Shown here piece by piece: positions 7,683 to 14,683 of a stretch of 22,525 nucleotides of DNA. The number at the start of each line of letters is the position of its first letter. Position 1 is the stretch's first letter. Origin of the DNA: Syntrophobacterales bacterium (GTDB lineage: Bacteria > Desulfobacterota > Syntrophobacteria > BM002). Under the pieces are notes generated by a model, which worked only from the letters and a program-made list of their open reading frames with translations, did no database searches and had not been told where the DNA came from. Location of the stretch: positions 1 to 22,525 of the forward strand of contig JAUVTM010000002.1 of the NCBI GenBank assembly GCA_030601545.1, written 5' to 3'. The position numbers and the translations under genes are program-made.

Positions 7683-9101
7683 ATGCACGAAAGTAAGATG
7701 GAAAGTGTGCGCGCAAGAATAAGGGAAAAGTTAGAAAGCTATAGTCTCTACAACTTCGAGCGCCTACAGGAAGAGGCCTTTGCCTCCTTTTTCGACCTGG
7801 CTCAAGAATACACCACCTTGGACAATCTCTATCTCGTCTGCACTCTTGTGCCCAAAGAATTCTTCGATCTCGACACTCGCCTCTACCTGCTGGATCAAGA
7901 TGGCAAAACCTTTAGTCTAATGTGCTCCAGCACCAACGGCCTTGAGAAGGATCCCTCCGCCGGCAATCCAGAGGTCGTGGTCCAGGAAAACCCTTACTTT
8001 ACAGGGAGTTCATATATCATCCCGATTAGAGGGAACAGGGCGGTGGGCGAACTTCTGCCATTTCAGCATCTAAAAGACATCCTCGGCATGTTTGAAATAT
8101 TCCCTGCTGAAAATATCAACGACCAACAACGTTTTTTTCTCGAGAAATTCACCAATCGCATCGGCTACAATCTCCATCAAAAACAGCTCATCCATCAGAA
8201 CCTGCACCATATTAAGTTCATTAACCGACTGGTTGCGGACATTGATCACAATGTAATCTCTCCTAATCTCTACTACCGGTTGTTTCTAAGAAAACTCAGG
8301 CAGCGTATCAAGGAAGAGGTTACGATCCAGGAAAAGGTTCGTGAACTGGTATCGTTTTGTCCGGAAATTGATGATCGGACCTGCCAAAAACTGAGGGAGA
8401 TCTACCATGCACTAGGGAACAACATCGAGTCTCTGGATGAATCCAGAAAAGAGATGGAGAGGCATTACGAACGCACCAGCCTGTATCTGGAAACCTTGCT
8501 ACGCCGTGACCACTTCAAGCACGGTACCTATGTGCTTCGTAAACAACGTTGCAACTTTCGTACGGAAATCATCGAGCCCACCCTGGCTCGCTATTTGCCG
8601 CAGTTCAAAGAAAAAGATATCAAGGTGGATAACAGATTGGATGAAGTTCCCGACGAACTCCTGGAACTGGGTGTTGACAAGGGGCTTTTAGCCCAAGTTT
8701 ATGATAATTTCTTCTCCAATGCCGTTAAGTACACTGAGGAAATCCAAGATCAGTACGGCTATCAGGTCAAGTTTGTTTCCTATGGCAAGAAACGTTTGAA
8801 AGACTATTTTGACCAGGGTGTAAATGGGGTAAAATTCACGGTCTTCACCACCGGCAAGCCAATAGAAGTTGATGAAGGTGATCGCCTTTTTGATGAGGGC
8901 TACAGAAGCCCCGCAAGCGAATTCGAAACCGGCACGGGCCACGGCTTGCACTTTGTCAAGCACATAATTGAGATCCATGGGGGTGAAGTGGGAGTGGAGC
9001 CTCAGAAGTACGGAAACAATTTTTACTTTATTCTGCCGCAACGAGAGGACCAAACCGCTGTTACTGGTGACCGAGAGGCAACCGGGAGTATAATATGGTA
9101 A
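7683..9101 (+). CDS. Atypical sensor histidine kinase
   Basis: A 472-residue protein with no membrane segment. The N-terminal 160 residues may be a GAF-like sensor, though I cannot confirm the fold. A long helical region (about 150-280) contains ADIDHNVISPN with H189, in the position of a phosphoacceptor box but unlike the standard HExxNPL. The C-terminal ATPase domain is well preserved: N-box YDNFFSNAVKYT (N342, N346), a TTGKPI box (389-394) and the GTGHGLHFVKHII box (417-429). GGGGG lies about five bases before the ATG. It is first in a cluster with overlapping genes and has no adjacent response regulator. It could phosphorylate a distant regulator or act as a binding switch. Confidence 0.83.
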   Translation: MHESKMESVRARIREKLESYSLYNFERLQEEAFASFFDLAQEYTTLDNLYLVCTLVPKEFFDLDTRLYLLDQDGKTFSLMCSSTNGLEKDPSAGNPEVVVQENPYFTGSSYIIPIRGNRAVGELLPFQHLKDILGMFEIFPAENINDQQRFFLEKFTNRIGYNLHQKQLIHQNLHHIKFINRLVADIDHNVISPNLYYRLFLRKLRQRIKEEVTIQEKVRELVSFCPEIDDRTCQKLREIYHALGNNIESLDESRKEMERHYERTSLYLETLLRRDHFKHGTYVLRKQRCNFRTEIIEPTLARYLPQFKEKDIKVDNRLDEVPDELLELGVDKGLLAQVYDNFFSNAVKYTEEIQDQYGYQVKFVSYGKKRLKDYFDQGVNGVKFTVFTTGKPIEVDEGDRLFDEGYRSPASEFETGTGHGLHFVKHIIEIHGGEVGVEPQKYGNNFYFILPQREDQTAVTGDREATGSIIW

Positions 9102-9397
9102 GGACGCTGGTCTGGTGGACCGTAGCCGCTGCCAGCGCGATACTGGCCATTTTTTTTCTTTTTGTGGGTATCTCTTTGTGTCGGGCTGCCTACGACCTTG
9201 AGCACCCGTATCAGTTTATCCTTACCTTCTTTTCCTCCAACTTGATCATCTTAATCAGCGTTGTCATCTTGCTCGGGGTAGTTCTGCGGATGATCGGTCG
9301 TCTGCGCCAGGCTCATTCGCCAGCGGCTGCAGCTAGTCCTCGGCTGACTCCCGACTCTTCTAAGTCACCAGCTCCCCATGACCAATCCAACTCCTGA
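9095..9397 (+). CDS. Small two-helix membrane protein, function unknown
   Basis: A 100-residue protein with two hydrophobic segments, about residues 5-28 and 43-67, and a Pro/Ser/Ala-rich hydrophilic tail. Arginines after the second helix (R65, R69, R71) suggest that the tail faces the cytoplasm. I recognise no family. Its ATG overlaps the kinase end by seven bases and has GGGAG six bases upstream. Its own end overlaps the methyltransferase by 20 bases, so translation in the cluster is probably coupled. Placement after a soluble kinase suggests a possible membrane partner, which is inference only. Confidence 0.72.
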   Translation: MVRTLVWWTVAAASAILAIFFLFVGISLCRAAYDLEHPYQFILTFFSSNLIILISVVILLGVVLRMIGRLRQAHSPAAAASPRLTPDSSKSPAPHDQSNS

Positions 9398-10295
9398 AGA
9401 GTACTTTACTCAATACTCTGCGATGATCCCGGATTTCCCGGCTTTCTGCGGCAAGCTATCCGATCCTCTTCCTGTGCACTTGCGCATCAATACCTTGAAG
9501 GCCAGTGTGGCCGAAACACGCATGCGACTTGAGCGCCGAGGTATCTTTCTAGTGCAAGAAAAGCCCCTGCCAATGGTCTTCCGCGCCCAAAATCTTAGCC
9601 AGCCCGGTCACCTTCTGGAGTTCTCCCTGGGCCACCTTCACTCGCAGGCACTCTCGTCAATGTTGGCTGCTCTTGCCCTCGGCCCCCAGCCGGGAGATAT
9701 GGTACTGGACCTGTGTGCCGCCCCGGGGAGCAAGACCAGCTTGCTCGCTCAGCTTATGGAAAATAAGGGCACAATTGTCGCTAACGACATTAAGCCGAAC
9801 CGCTTTATTCCCCTCCGAGCCAATCTGAAACGGTTGGGCGTCACCAATACCATCCTTGTTCGCTATCCCGGCCAACACTTGCCCAAACGATTTACCTTTG
9901 ACCGCATTTTGGTGGATGTGCCGTGTTCAGCCGACGGGACATTGCGCCTTGGCGCTAAAGGAACTATCAGGCCGCCTCTGCCCGCCGGAGAAAAGCTGCT
10001 CAGACTGCAGCGTGATCTTATCCTTAGATCGTTTGATTTGCTGAATCCTGGTGGCACCCTTGTTTATTCCACCTGCACTTATAATCCAGAGGAAAATGAA
10101 AGCGTGGTCCAGTTTCTCTTGGAAAACCGAGAGGCAATCATCCAGCCCTTTGCTCTGGACCTGCCGCACAACCCCGGACTGAACCAGTGGAAGGAAACGA
10201 CCTATGAGCCCTCCATCAAGCAGTGTTGGCGCATCTACCCCCACCAACTCGATACAGTGGGATTCTTCCTGGCCAGAGTGGGTAAAGGGAGCTGA
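9378..10295 (+). CDS. RsmB/RsmF-type RNA (cytosine-5) methyltransferase
   Basis: A 305-residue NOL1/NOP2/Sun-family enzyme that transfers a methyl group from S-adenosylmethionine to C5 of cytosine in RNA, probably ribosomal. Motif I is LDLCAAPGSKT (110-120). Motif IV DVPCSADGT carries C183, and motif VI STCTYNPEENE carries C233, the two cysteines of the reaction. An N-terminal RNA-binding segment with HLRINTL (34-40) precedes the catalytic core. The protein stops soon after GFFLARVGKGS, the usual end of the catalytic domain. The C-terminal region expected of RsmF is instead in the next reading frame (see 10306-10752). No strong ribosome site precedes the ATG. Which rRNA position it modifies cannot be decided. 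Confidence 0.92.
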   Translation: MTNPTPEEYFTQYSAMIPDFPAFCGKLSDPLPVHLRINTLKASVAETRMRLERRGIFLVQEKPLPMVFRAQNLSQPGHLLEFSLGHLHSQALSSMLAALALGPQPGDMVLDLCAAPGSKTSLLAQLMENKGTIVANDIKPNRFIPLRANLKRLGVTNTILVRYPGQHLPKRFTFDRILVDVPCSADGTLRLGAKGTIRPPLPAGEKLLRLQRDLILRSFDLLNPGGTLVYSTCTYNPEENESVVQFLLENREAIIQPFALDLPHNPGLNQWKETTYEPSIKQCWRIYPHQLDTVGFFLARVGKGS

Positions 10296-10305
10296 AAGAA
10301 ATCAT

Positions 10306-10752
10306 TTGTTGGGCTTTTTGCAGAACCGCTTCGGTATTCCTGAGTCAGTCTTCGCCGACCATCACCTTCTCAGACGACGCCGTGTTGTATGGTTGTTGAG
10401 TAAGGATGACCGCTTGGTGAATCTGGCCTCACTGCCGGTGGAATCTGTTGGTTTGCCACTGCTTCGCCAGGTGAAGACGCACCTCAAGCCAACTACTGCT
10501 GCACTGCAACTTCTTGGCCCTCACGCCAACAAAAATATTGTCAGTTTGTCACTGGAGCAGCTGAGAGAATTGGTGGAAAAGAAAGAAATCAAAGGTAAAT
10601 TCGGTATCAGTCCTGGGTATGTCATCGTCGTTGCTGAAACTATAATCATTGGCTGTGCTCTCCACCTAGCCGGCAAACTCATTTCCCAGTTTCCCCGCCA
10701 TCTGTTCACAGAGCAAACATGGGAATATCTGCCGGCAGGCAAAGGGGATTGA
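10306..10752 (+). CDS. PUA-like RNA-binding protein, companion of the RNA methyltransferase
   Basis: The recognisable protein starts near LLGFLQNRFGIPESVF and ends TWEYLPAGKGD, about 149 residues. The segment GPHANKNIVSLSLEQLRELV followed by SPGYVIVV, IIIGCAL and SQFPRHLF resembles the PUA-type C-terminal domain of RsmF-like enzymes and of related archaeal/NIP7-like proteins. This suggests that it helps the preceding methyltransferase hold RNA. The start is uncertain. TTG at 10306 follows the methyltransferase stop by ten bases but has no good ribosome site. An ATG at 10204 has AAGGA eight bases upstream but lies 92 bases inside the methyltransferase gene. The last codons and stop merge into an AATTCAGG-type repeat. 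Confidence 0.75.
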   Translation: MLGFLQNRFGIPESVFADHHLLRRRRVVWLLSKDDRLVNLASLPVESVGLPLLRQVKTHLKPTTAALQLLGPHANKNIVSLSLEQLRELVEKKEIKGKFGISPGYVIVVAETIIIGCALHLAGKLISQFPRHLFTEQTWEYLPAGKGD

Positions 10753-10796
10753 GGAATTCAGGGATTCGGGAATTCAGGAATTGGGGGATTGCAGGA
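10751..10796. repeat. Short AT/GG-type tandem repeat after the PUA gene
   Basis: Overlapping GGAATTCAGGGATTCGGG units followed by AATTCAGGAATTGGGGGATT make a degenerate tandem repeat. The gene's final GGGGATTGA resembles the repeat unit GGGGGATTG near 10785, so the gene end may derive from it. Confidence 0.5.
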
Positions 10797-10802
10797 TGAA
10801 GT

Positions 10803-10828
10803 AAAAAAAAAGCGGGGTTTAACCCCGC
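10803..10828 (-). terminator. Rho-independent terminator of the FmdB-family gene
   Basis: GCGGGGT, loop TTA, ACCCCGC forms a perfect seven-base-pair stem at 10812-10828. On the minus strand it is followed at once by nine T residues (10811-10803). It lies about 80 bases after the stop codon of the zinc ribbon gene. On the plus strand there is no T run, so it works mainly in one direction. Confidence 0.85.
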
Positions 10829-10909
10829 CATATTGTTTCGCCTCATAAAGCGTACTATGTAGACCCTCTTAGGTCTGAATCGTGCCTCAAAACAACTCTC
10901 GCAGACGTA

Positions 10910-11200
10910 TCAAGACTCTGCGGAACTCTTGCTGCTGGAGTCGCTCTTTTCAGGCTTGCTGGCCTTTTCCTTTTTGCTGGTCCCTTCGCTCGAAGTCTCG
11001 CTCGGTTGATTGCTGGGTTTCTTACCAGCATAGTCGGTTACATACCAGCCACTGCCTTTGAGGTGAAAACTATTTATAGACATCAACCTCTTCAGTCTGC
11101 CGCTGCAATGCGGGCAGTCATTCAGGGGTGGATCTGAGAATTTCTGCAAGGCTTCGGTTATCTGACGGCATTTGCTGCATTCGTACTCGTAAATAGGCAC
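10910..11200 (-). CDS. FmdB-family zinc ribbon protein
   Basis: A 96-residue protein beginning MPIYEYECSKC. The zinc ribbon ligands are C8, C11, C29 and C32. They are followed by the family signature SFHLKGSGWYVTDY (44-57) and a low-complexity tail rich in Ser, Lys and Glu. FmdB-type proteins are often annotated as putative regulators after the formamidase operon protein, but their biochemical role is unproven. The start codon is GTG with a strong GGAGGTG site seven bases upstream. A good promoter at 11263-11290 and a terminator at 10803-10828 show it is a single-gene transcript. Confidence 0.92.
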   Translation of the reverse strand: MPIYEYECSKCRQITEALQKFSDPPLNDCPHCSGRLKRLMSINSFHLKGSGWYVTDYAGKKPSNQPSETSSEGTSKKEKASKPEKSDSSSKSSAES

Positions 11201-11262
11201 GGCTTTTCACCTCCAACAAATTGAAACGAGCCGGATACGCATTTTATTTCACGACCTGTCCA

Positions 11263-11290
11263 TATATAATCACCACGGCCCACTTGTCAA
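11263..11290 (-). promoter_or_regulatory. Sigma-70 promoter of the FmdB-family gene
   Basis: On the minus strand TTGACA (complement of 11285-11290) is followed after 16 bases by TATATA (complement of 11263-11268). The -35 hexamer is a perfect match. Transcription would start near 11256, leaving a leader of about 55 bases. Confidence 0.65.
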
Positions 11291-11348
11291 GAGATATTCC
11301 TACAAGAAGTTTCCTTCATTTTTTCAGGACTAATTGGGGCAAAGCCAT

Positions 11349-11704
11349 GGTCAAGGGGGAGGCTGCGGAACAACGAGCACATGAGCCACCTCTCCTTCCA
11401 CTCTTAGCCCGGATTATTCATGAGCTAACTTCGCTTTCATGAATAATCCGCCCTCCGGGCTTCGACTCCGGCCTTTACGGGCCTCCGCTCAGGGCTAACC
11501 TTGAGCGGGCGCGAAGCACCCTGTCGAAACCCGCAACAAAGATTTTCAATTTGTTGCGGGTGCTTATTCACGAATCCTAAAGATTCGTGAATAAGGCAGG
11601 TTAGCCCCGCTAAGGCCAGCATGAAGATTTGATGTTTTCTCAAAAGATACACTGCTATAAATGGCGCGAATCGTGCTCGTGGTGGAGTAGCCTCCCCCTT
11701 GACC
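11349..11704. mobile_element. Non-autonomous mobile-element-like unit with 16-base inverted ends
   Basis: GGTCAAGGGGGAGGCT at 11349-11364 is the exact inverted complement of 11689-11704. After eight unmatched bases, ACGAGCAC also matches on both sides, giving an imperfect inverted end of about 32 bases. CAT stands immediately outside both ends (11346-11348 and 11705-11707) and may be a three-base target duplication. No transposase frame is inside. The unit contains repeat B (11405-11604), so it may be a composite or an element that received a second insertion. Confidence 0.65.
11405..11604. repeat. Structured repeat B, inverted homologue of repeat A
   Basis: It begins TAGCCCGGATTATTCATGA and ends with the complement of CTAACCTGCCTTATTCACGA, imperfect inverted ends shared with repeat A. 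Inside are a terminal hairpin at about 11410-11450, a perfect 12-base-pair hairpin ACCCGCAACAAA/TTTGTTGCGGGT (11529-11540 with 11550-11561) and a 14-base-pair hairpin (11563-11576 with 11582-11595). The central part CTTCGACTCCG, then CTCCGCTCAGGGC and CCTTGAGC, parallels repeat A read on the other strand. Confidence 0.75.
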
Positions 11705-11717
11705 CATTAACAGCCGG

Positions 11718-12251
11718 CTAAACGGTTTCCACACGATCCCTGAGTTGCTCCATGAATTGGTAGTCGCGATAGGCTTTCAATACGTAATCCAGGTGAGGAA
11801 GTTTTGGGGTGCCGAGTGCTTTCTGAGTGATATCATGCACCCGCATCTCCTCTTGCTGGCGTTCCAGTGGTTCTGCGTCAAACCGTTGTAGGAACTTGCA
11901 AAAGCGGACCACATGCACCAGTTCATGAGTAACCACATAGACTGCAAGGGGGAACAGTTGCAACGGTTCATCCCGCTCCACCGCCGCCATTATGTTGTGA
12001 TCCTGGAGGCAGATCTTAAAATAATCATAATGACGGCCACCGCCAAAAGTGTGGTCAGGTTTGCGACTGTAGCGGGTGATCTGAGCAAAGGCGAAATCTG
12101 TGATCTCATCGGGTCTGAGCTCAGCCAGGGTCCGGATATCGTAGCGAACATGCTTCCACTGAGCGGTAGAAATCTTGAAATAATTTGCGGTCACGTCTTC
12201 TGCAATTTCCACCGCCTGGGAAACTACCCCGATTTGCGCTGAGTTGAACAC
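11718..12251 (-). CDS. HExxH-containing protein of unknown function
   Basis: A 177-residue cytoplasmic protein. The only clear motif is VVTHELVHVVRF, an HExxH metal site with H109, E110 and H113. E135 and H139 in the helix EEMRVHDIT are possible further ligands. This could be a small zinc metalloprotease, but the family is not recognised and a third ligand is not certain. The start is GTG with AGGGA about seven bases upstream. Only ten bases separate it from the preceding gene, with which it very likely forms an operon. No signal peptide is visible. Confidence 0.8.
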   Translation of the reverse strand: MFNSAQIGVVSQAVEIAEDVTANYFKISTAQWKHVRYDIRTLAELRPDEITDFAFAQITRYSRKPDHTFGGGRHYDYFKICLQDHNIMAAVERDEPLQLFPLAVYVVTHELVHVVRFCKFLQRFDAEPLERQQEEMRVHDITQKALGTPKLPHLDYVLKAYRDYQFMEQLRDRVETV

Positions 12252-12261
12252 GACCGTTTCC

Positions 12262-12579
12262 CTATTTGCCTTCAGCTTCTATTACCTCCTCCACCCAGCC
12301 GATAGCGGCAATCATGGCCGGAAATCCCACCGTGGTGAGGGCGAGTAGAAGCGCATGGTGAAGTTCTTCGCTGGTAGCCCCTTGCTTCAGGGCTTTACGG
12401 GCATGGGATTTTACTGCTCCTGGCGAGACCGCACCGACTGCAATCCCCAGGTTAACCAGATAGCGGGTTTTTGCATCCAAGGGCCCGGCCGACTGGCACT
12501 TGACCCCCAGTTCTTCATAGAGCTTAGCAACTTCGGGATACTGACTCTCAAACTTTTTGAATGGCTGAGGCAAATACAT
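12262..12579 (-). CDS. Carboxymuconolactone decarboxylase (AhpD-like) family protein without CxxC
   Basis: A 105-residue all-helical protein of the CMD/AhpD fold. The region VGAVSPGAVKSHARKALKQG (48-67) followed by SEELHHALLLALTTVGFP matches the family core. The redox CxxC found in AhpD is absent: the positions read SPGAVKSH, with H59 kept, and the only cysteine in the protein is C28. Peroxidase-type disulphide chemistry is therefore unlikely. A strong AAGGAG precedes the ATG by six to seven bases. It is first in a two-gene unit with the HExxH protein. Confidence 0.88.
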   Translation of the reverse strand: MYLPQPFKKFESQYPEVAKLYEELGVKCQSAGPLDAKTRYLVNLGIAVGAVSPGAVKSHARKALKQGATSEELHHALLLALTTVGFPAMIAAIGWVEEVIEAEGK

Positions 12580-12628
12580 CTGTTTCTCCTTTCATTGTAC
12601 GCATAGCACAAATCGCATAGCATTTGGG

Positions 12629-12710
12629 TAAACAGTGAATGGTGAACGGTAAACGGATCAAGATAATCACCTCAACATTTTACTGTTTACCATTCACCGT
12701 TCACTGCCAG
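12629..12710. repeat. Inverted repeat of the GGTGAACGGTAAAC type
   Basis: The left arm at 12629-12657 (CAGTGAATGGTGAACGGTAA core) and the right arm at 12681-12709 are near-perfect complements around a 23-base loop. The same unit forms the outer arms of the repeat region at 280-601. It lies between the serA stop and the CMD-family gene start, and may isolate the two transcripts. Confidence 0.75.
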
Positions 12711-12767
12711 CTGCAGGCTGCCTCCTGCGAATGGTTATGTGTAGTAGTCTGGATTTGCTCGGCTTTA

Positions 12768-14351
12768 CTATGAGATGTGCAACAGTTGTACAGAATTGAC
12801 ATTGGGAAGATCCATGAGATCCTCCATGGTTTCCTCCTCCACCGGGGTGTCCACCCTAATGAGCAGTACATTTTCGCCCGTTGCAACAATCTGCCCGGCT
12901 TTCCACATAGAGATATTGATATTGTGCTTGCCAAAACAGGTTCCAATGCTGCCGAAGGTTCCGGGCACATCTTCATTGTAAATCAGCACCAGGTTGCCCT
13001 TCATATCCGCTTCCAGGGAGGTGTCATTGAAGCGAACGAGCCTGGGCTCTCTCTTGCCGAAGAGGGTTCCCGAGGCCATTGTGTCCTCTGCCGTACTTCT
13101 GACTCGAATAGTTATGAGGTTCAAGTAATCCTGAGCCTCTTCACTCCTCGAATCCTTCACCACAATCCCCCTTTCTCTTGCCAGGATAGGAGCGTTCACA
13201 TAATTGACCTCATGCTGAAGGATGGGCTCCAAAAGTCCCTTTAACGCCGCCAGCGTAATGGGCTCTGTGTCCAAATGAGCCACGCCGCCCCTATACTCAA
13301 TGGTCACCTCTTTCATGGCACCCTGAGTTATCTGCCCCAGAAAAGACCCCAATCTCTCTGCAACAGTGAGATAATGGCATATTTCGCTCATGAGTTCGCA
13401 GCTTATCTGCGGTGTATTTACGGCGTTCCGGATTCCCCCGGCGAGGAGAAACTCCTTTATCTGCTCGGCAATGCCCACGGCCACATTTTCCTGGGCTTCG
13501 CCAGTGGAGGCCCCTAGATGAGGGGTACAGATGACTTGCCCTAGCTTGAGCAGGGGATGGTCACCAGGCGGCTCTTGTTCGAACACATCCAGGGCTGCAC
13601 CTGCGACCTTCCCGCTGGTGATTGCCTCGTACAGATCCTGCTCGTTAACAATGCCCCCGCGGGCACAGTTTATGATCATTACCCCTTCTTTCATTTTGGC
13701 AAAGGCCTCATGGTTGAGTAACCCTTTGGTATCTCTGGTAAGGGGAGTGTGTACACTGATGTAATCCGAACGCTGGTAGAGTTCGTCCAATTCAACCGCC
13801 ACAACCCCGAGCTTCTGAATGGTTTCAGGCTCGAGGTGGGGATCGTAGGCGATTACATGCATCCGTAAGCCCGCGGCACGTTCGGCCACAATTCGCCCGA
13901 TACGACCGACGCCGATAATACCCAAGGTCTTATGGTAGACTTCCTGTCCTAAAAATCTTTTCTTCTCCCATTGTCCCGCTTTCATGGAAGTGGTGGCCTG
14001 ATGGATATTCCTGGACAACGCCATCAGCATGGCCACCGTATGCTCGGCCGTGGTAATCACATTTCCATCTGGGGTGTTCATTACCACAATACCCCGCTTG
14101 CTTGCCGCAGCGATATCCACATTGTCCAATCCTATTCCGGCCCGGCCAATAACTCTGAGTCTTGATGCCGAGGCAATAACATCTGCGGTCACTTTGGTAC
14201 CACTTCTAATGACAAGCGCCTCAGCATCACTGACAGCACTCTTAAGTTCGTCGGCAGAAAGTCCAGGTCTGAATTCCACCTCAAACTCAGAAACACTGCT
14301 GAGCAGATCAATCCCTTTCTGAGCGAGGCCGTCACTAATAAGGATTTTCAT
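12768..14351 (-). CDS. serA: D-3-phosphoglycerate dehydrogenase
   Basis: A 527-residue enzyme that oxidises 3-phosphoglycerate with NAD, the first step of serine synthesis. Full-length type I architecture is present: a catalytic domain, the NAD-binding fold with GIIGVGRIGR (144-153) and D170, catalytic R231 in NCARGG, E260 in FEQEPP and H278 in PHLGAST. The intervening ASB domain follows at about 315-445, and then a C-terminal ACT domain (about 453-527) beginning NLVLIYNEDVPGTFG. The ACT domain is the usual site of serine regulation, although feedback cannot be proved here. GGAGG lies ten bases before the ATG. It appears to be a single gene; serC or serB are not adjacent. Confidence 0.97.
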   Translation of the reverse strand: MKILISDGLAQKGIDLLSSVSEFEVEFRPGLSADELKSAVSDAEALVIRSGTKVTADVIASASRLRVIGRAGIGLDNVDIAAASKRGIVVMNTPDGNVITTAEHTVAMLMALSRNIHQATTSMKAGQWEKKRFLGQEVYHKTLGIIGVGRIGRIVAERAAGLRMHVIAYDPHLEPETIQKLGVVAVELDELYQRSDYISVHTPLTRDTKGLLNHEAFAKMKEGVMIINCARGGIVNEQDLYEAITSGKVAGAALDVFEQEPPGDHPLLKLGQVICTPHLGASTGEAQENVAVGIAEQIKEFLLAGGIRNAVNTPQISCELMSEICHYLTVAERLGSFLGQITQGAMKEVTIEYRGGVAHLDTEPITLAALKGLLEPILQHEVNYVNAPILARERGIVVKDSRSEEAQDYLNLITIRVRSTAEDTMASGTLFGKREPRLVRFNDTSLEADMKGNLVLIYNEDVPGTFGSIGTCFGKHNINISMWKAGQIVATGENVLLIRVDTPVEEETMEDLMDLPNVNSVQLLHIS

Positions 14352-14497
14352 ACAACCCTAACCTCCAAAACTGTAATGTGTTTGATGTGCGTTTCTGTTT
14401 CTCCTAGCCTAACTAGCCGATCTGCTGAGCGCAAGAAAAAAATCTTGTGGCGGGTACGGACCCCCACCCTACTCCTGTTGGGACCGAAAGCTTGCCC

Positions 14498-14683
14498 CTA
14501 GCCCGGATGTTTCATGAATTGCTGTCGCGAGATCGTGAAGATGGGCGTGCCACCGGGCAACCACAGGGTGTTGAATCCGAGGCGTACCTGAACGGTACGT
14601 CGCAGGGTTCGACACCCGAGGACGCCCGGAAGGACGGCCATATCCGCGGTCGTAGCAAGTCATTCATGAAACATCCGGGCTAG
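14498..14683. mobile_element. 186-base palindromic element with perfect 22-base inverted ends
   Basis: The first 22 bases (14498-14519, beginning CTAGCCCGGATG) are the exact complement of the last 22 (14662-14683). The arms remain largely complementary to the centre, where CGTACC, TGAAC, GGTACG (14583-14599) forms the loop hairpin and GGGTGTTGAA pairs with TTCGACACCC. The outermost CTAG is itself palindromic and could be a target duplication. The ends match those of repeats A and B apart from two central bases. The right end carries the stop codon of the transporter gene. No transposase frame is present, so any movement would need a protein encoded elsewhere. Confidence 0.8.

Noticed and set aside
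12590..12620. TACAAT-like -10 for the CMD-family gene on the minus strand
   Set aside because: The start point would fall in the ribosome site and no -35 hexamer is present at the right distance.
14447..14683. Short plus- and minus-strand frames within the palindromic element
   Set aside because: Near-symmetrical DNA gives open frames on both strands by chance. Neither has a ribosome site or similarity to a known protein.
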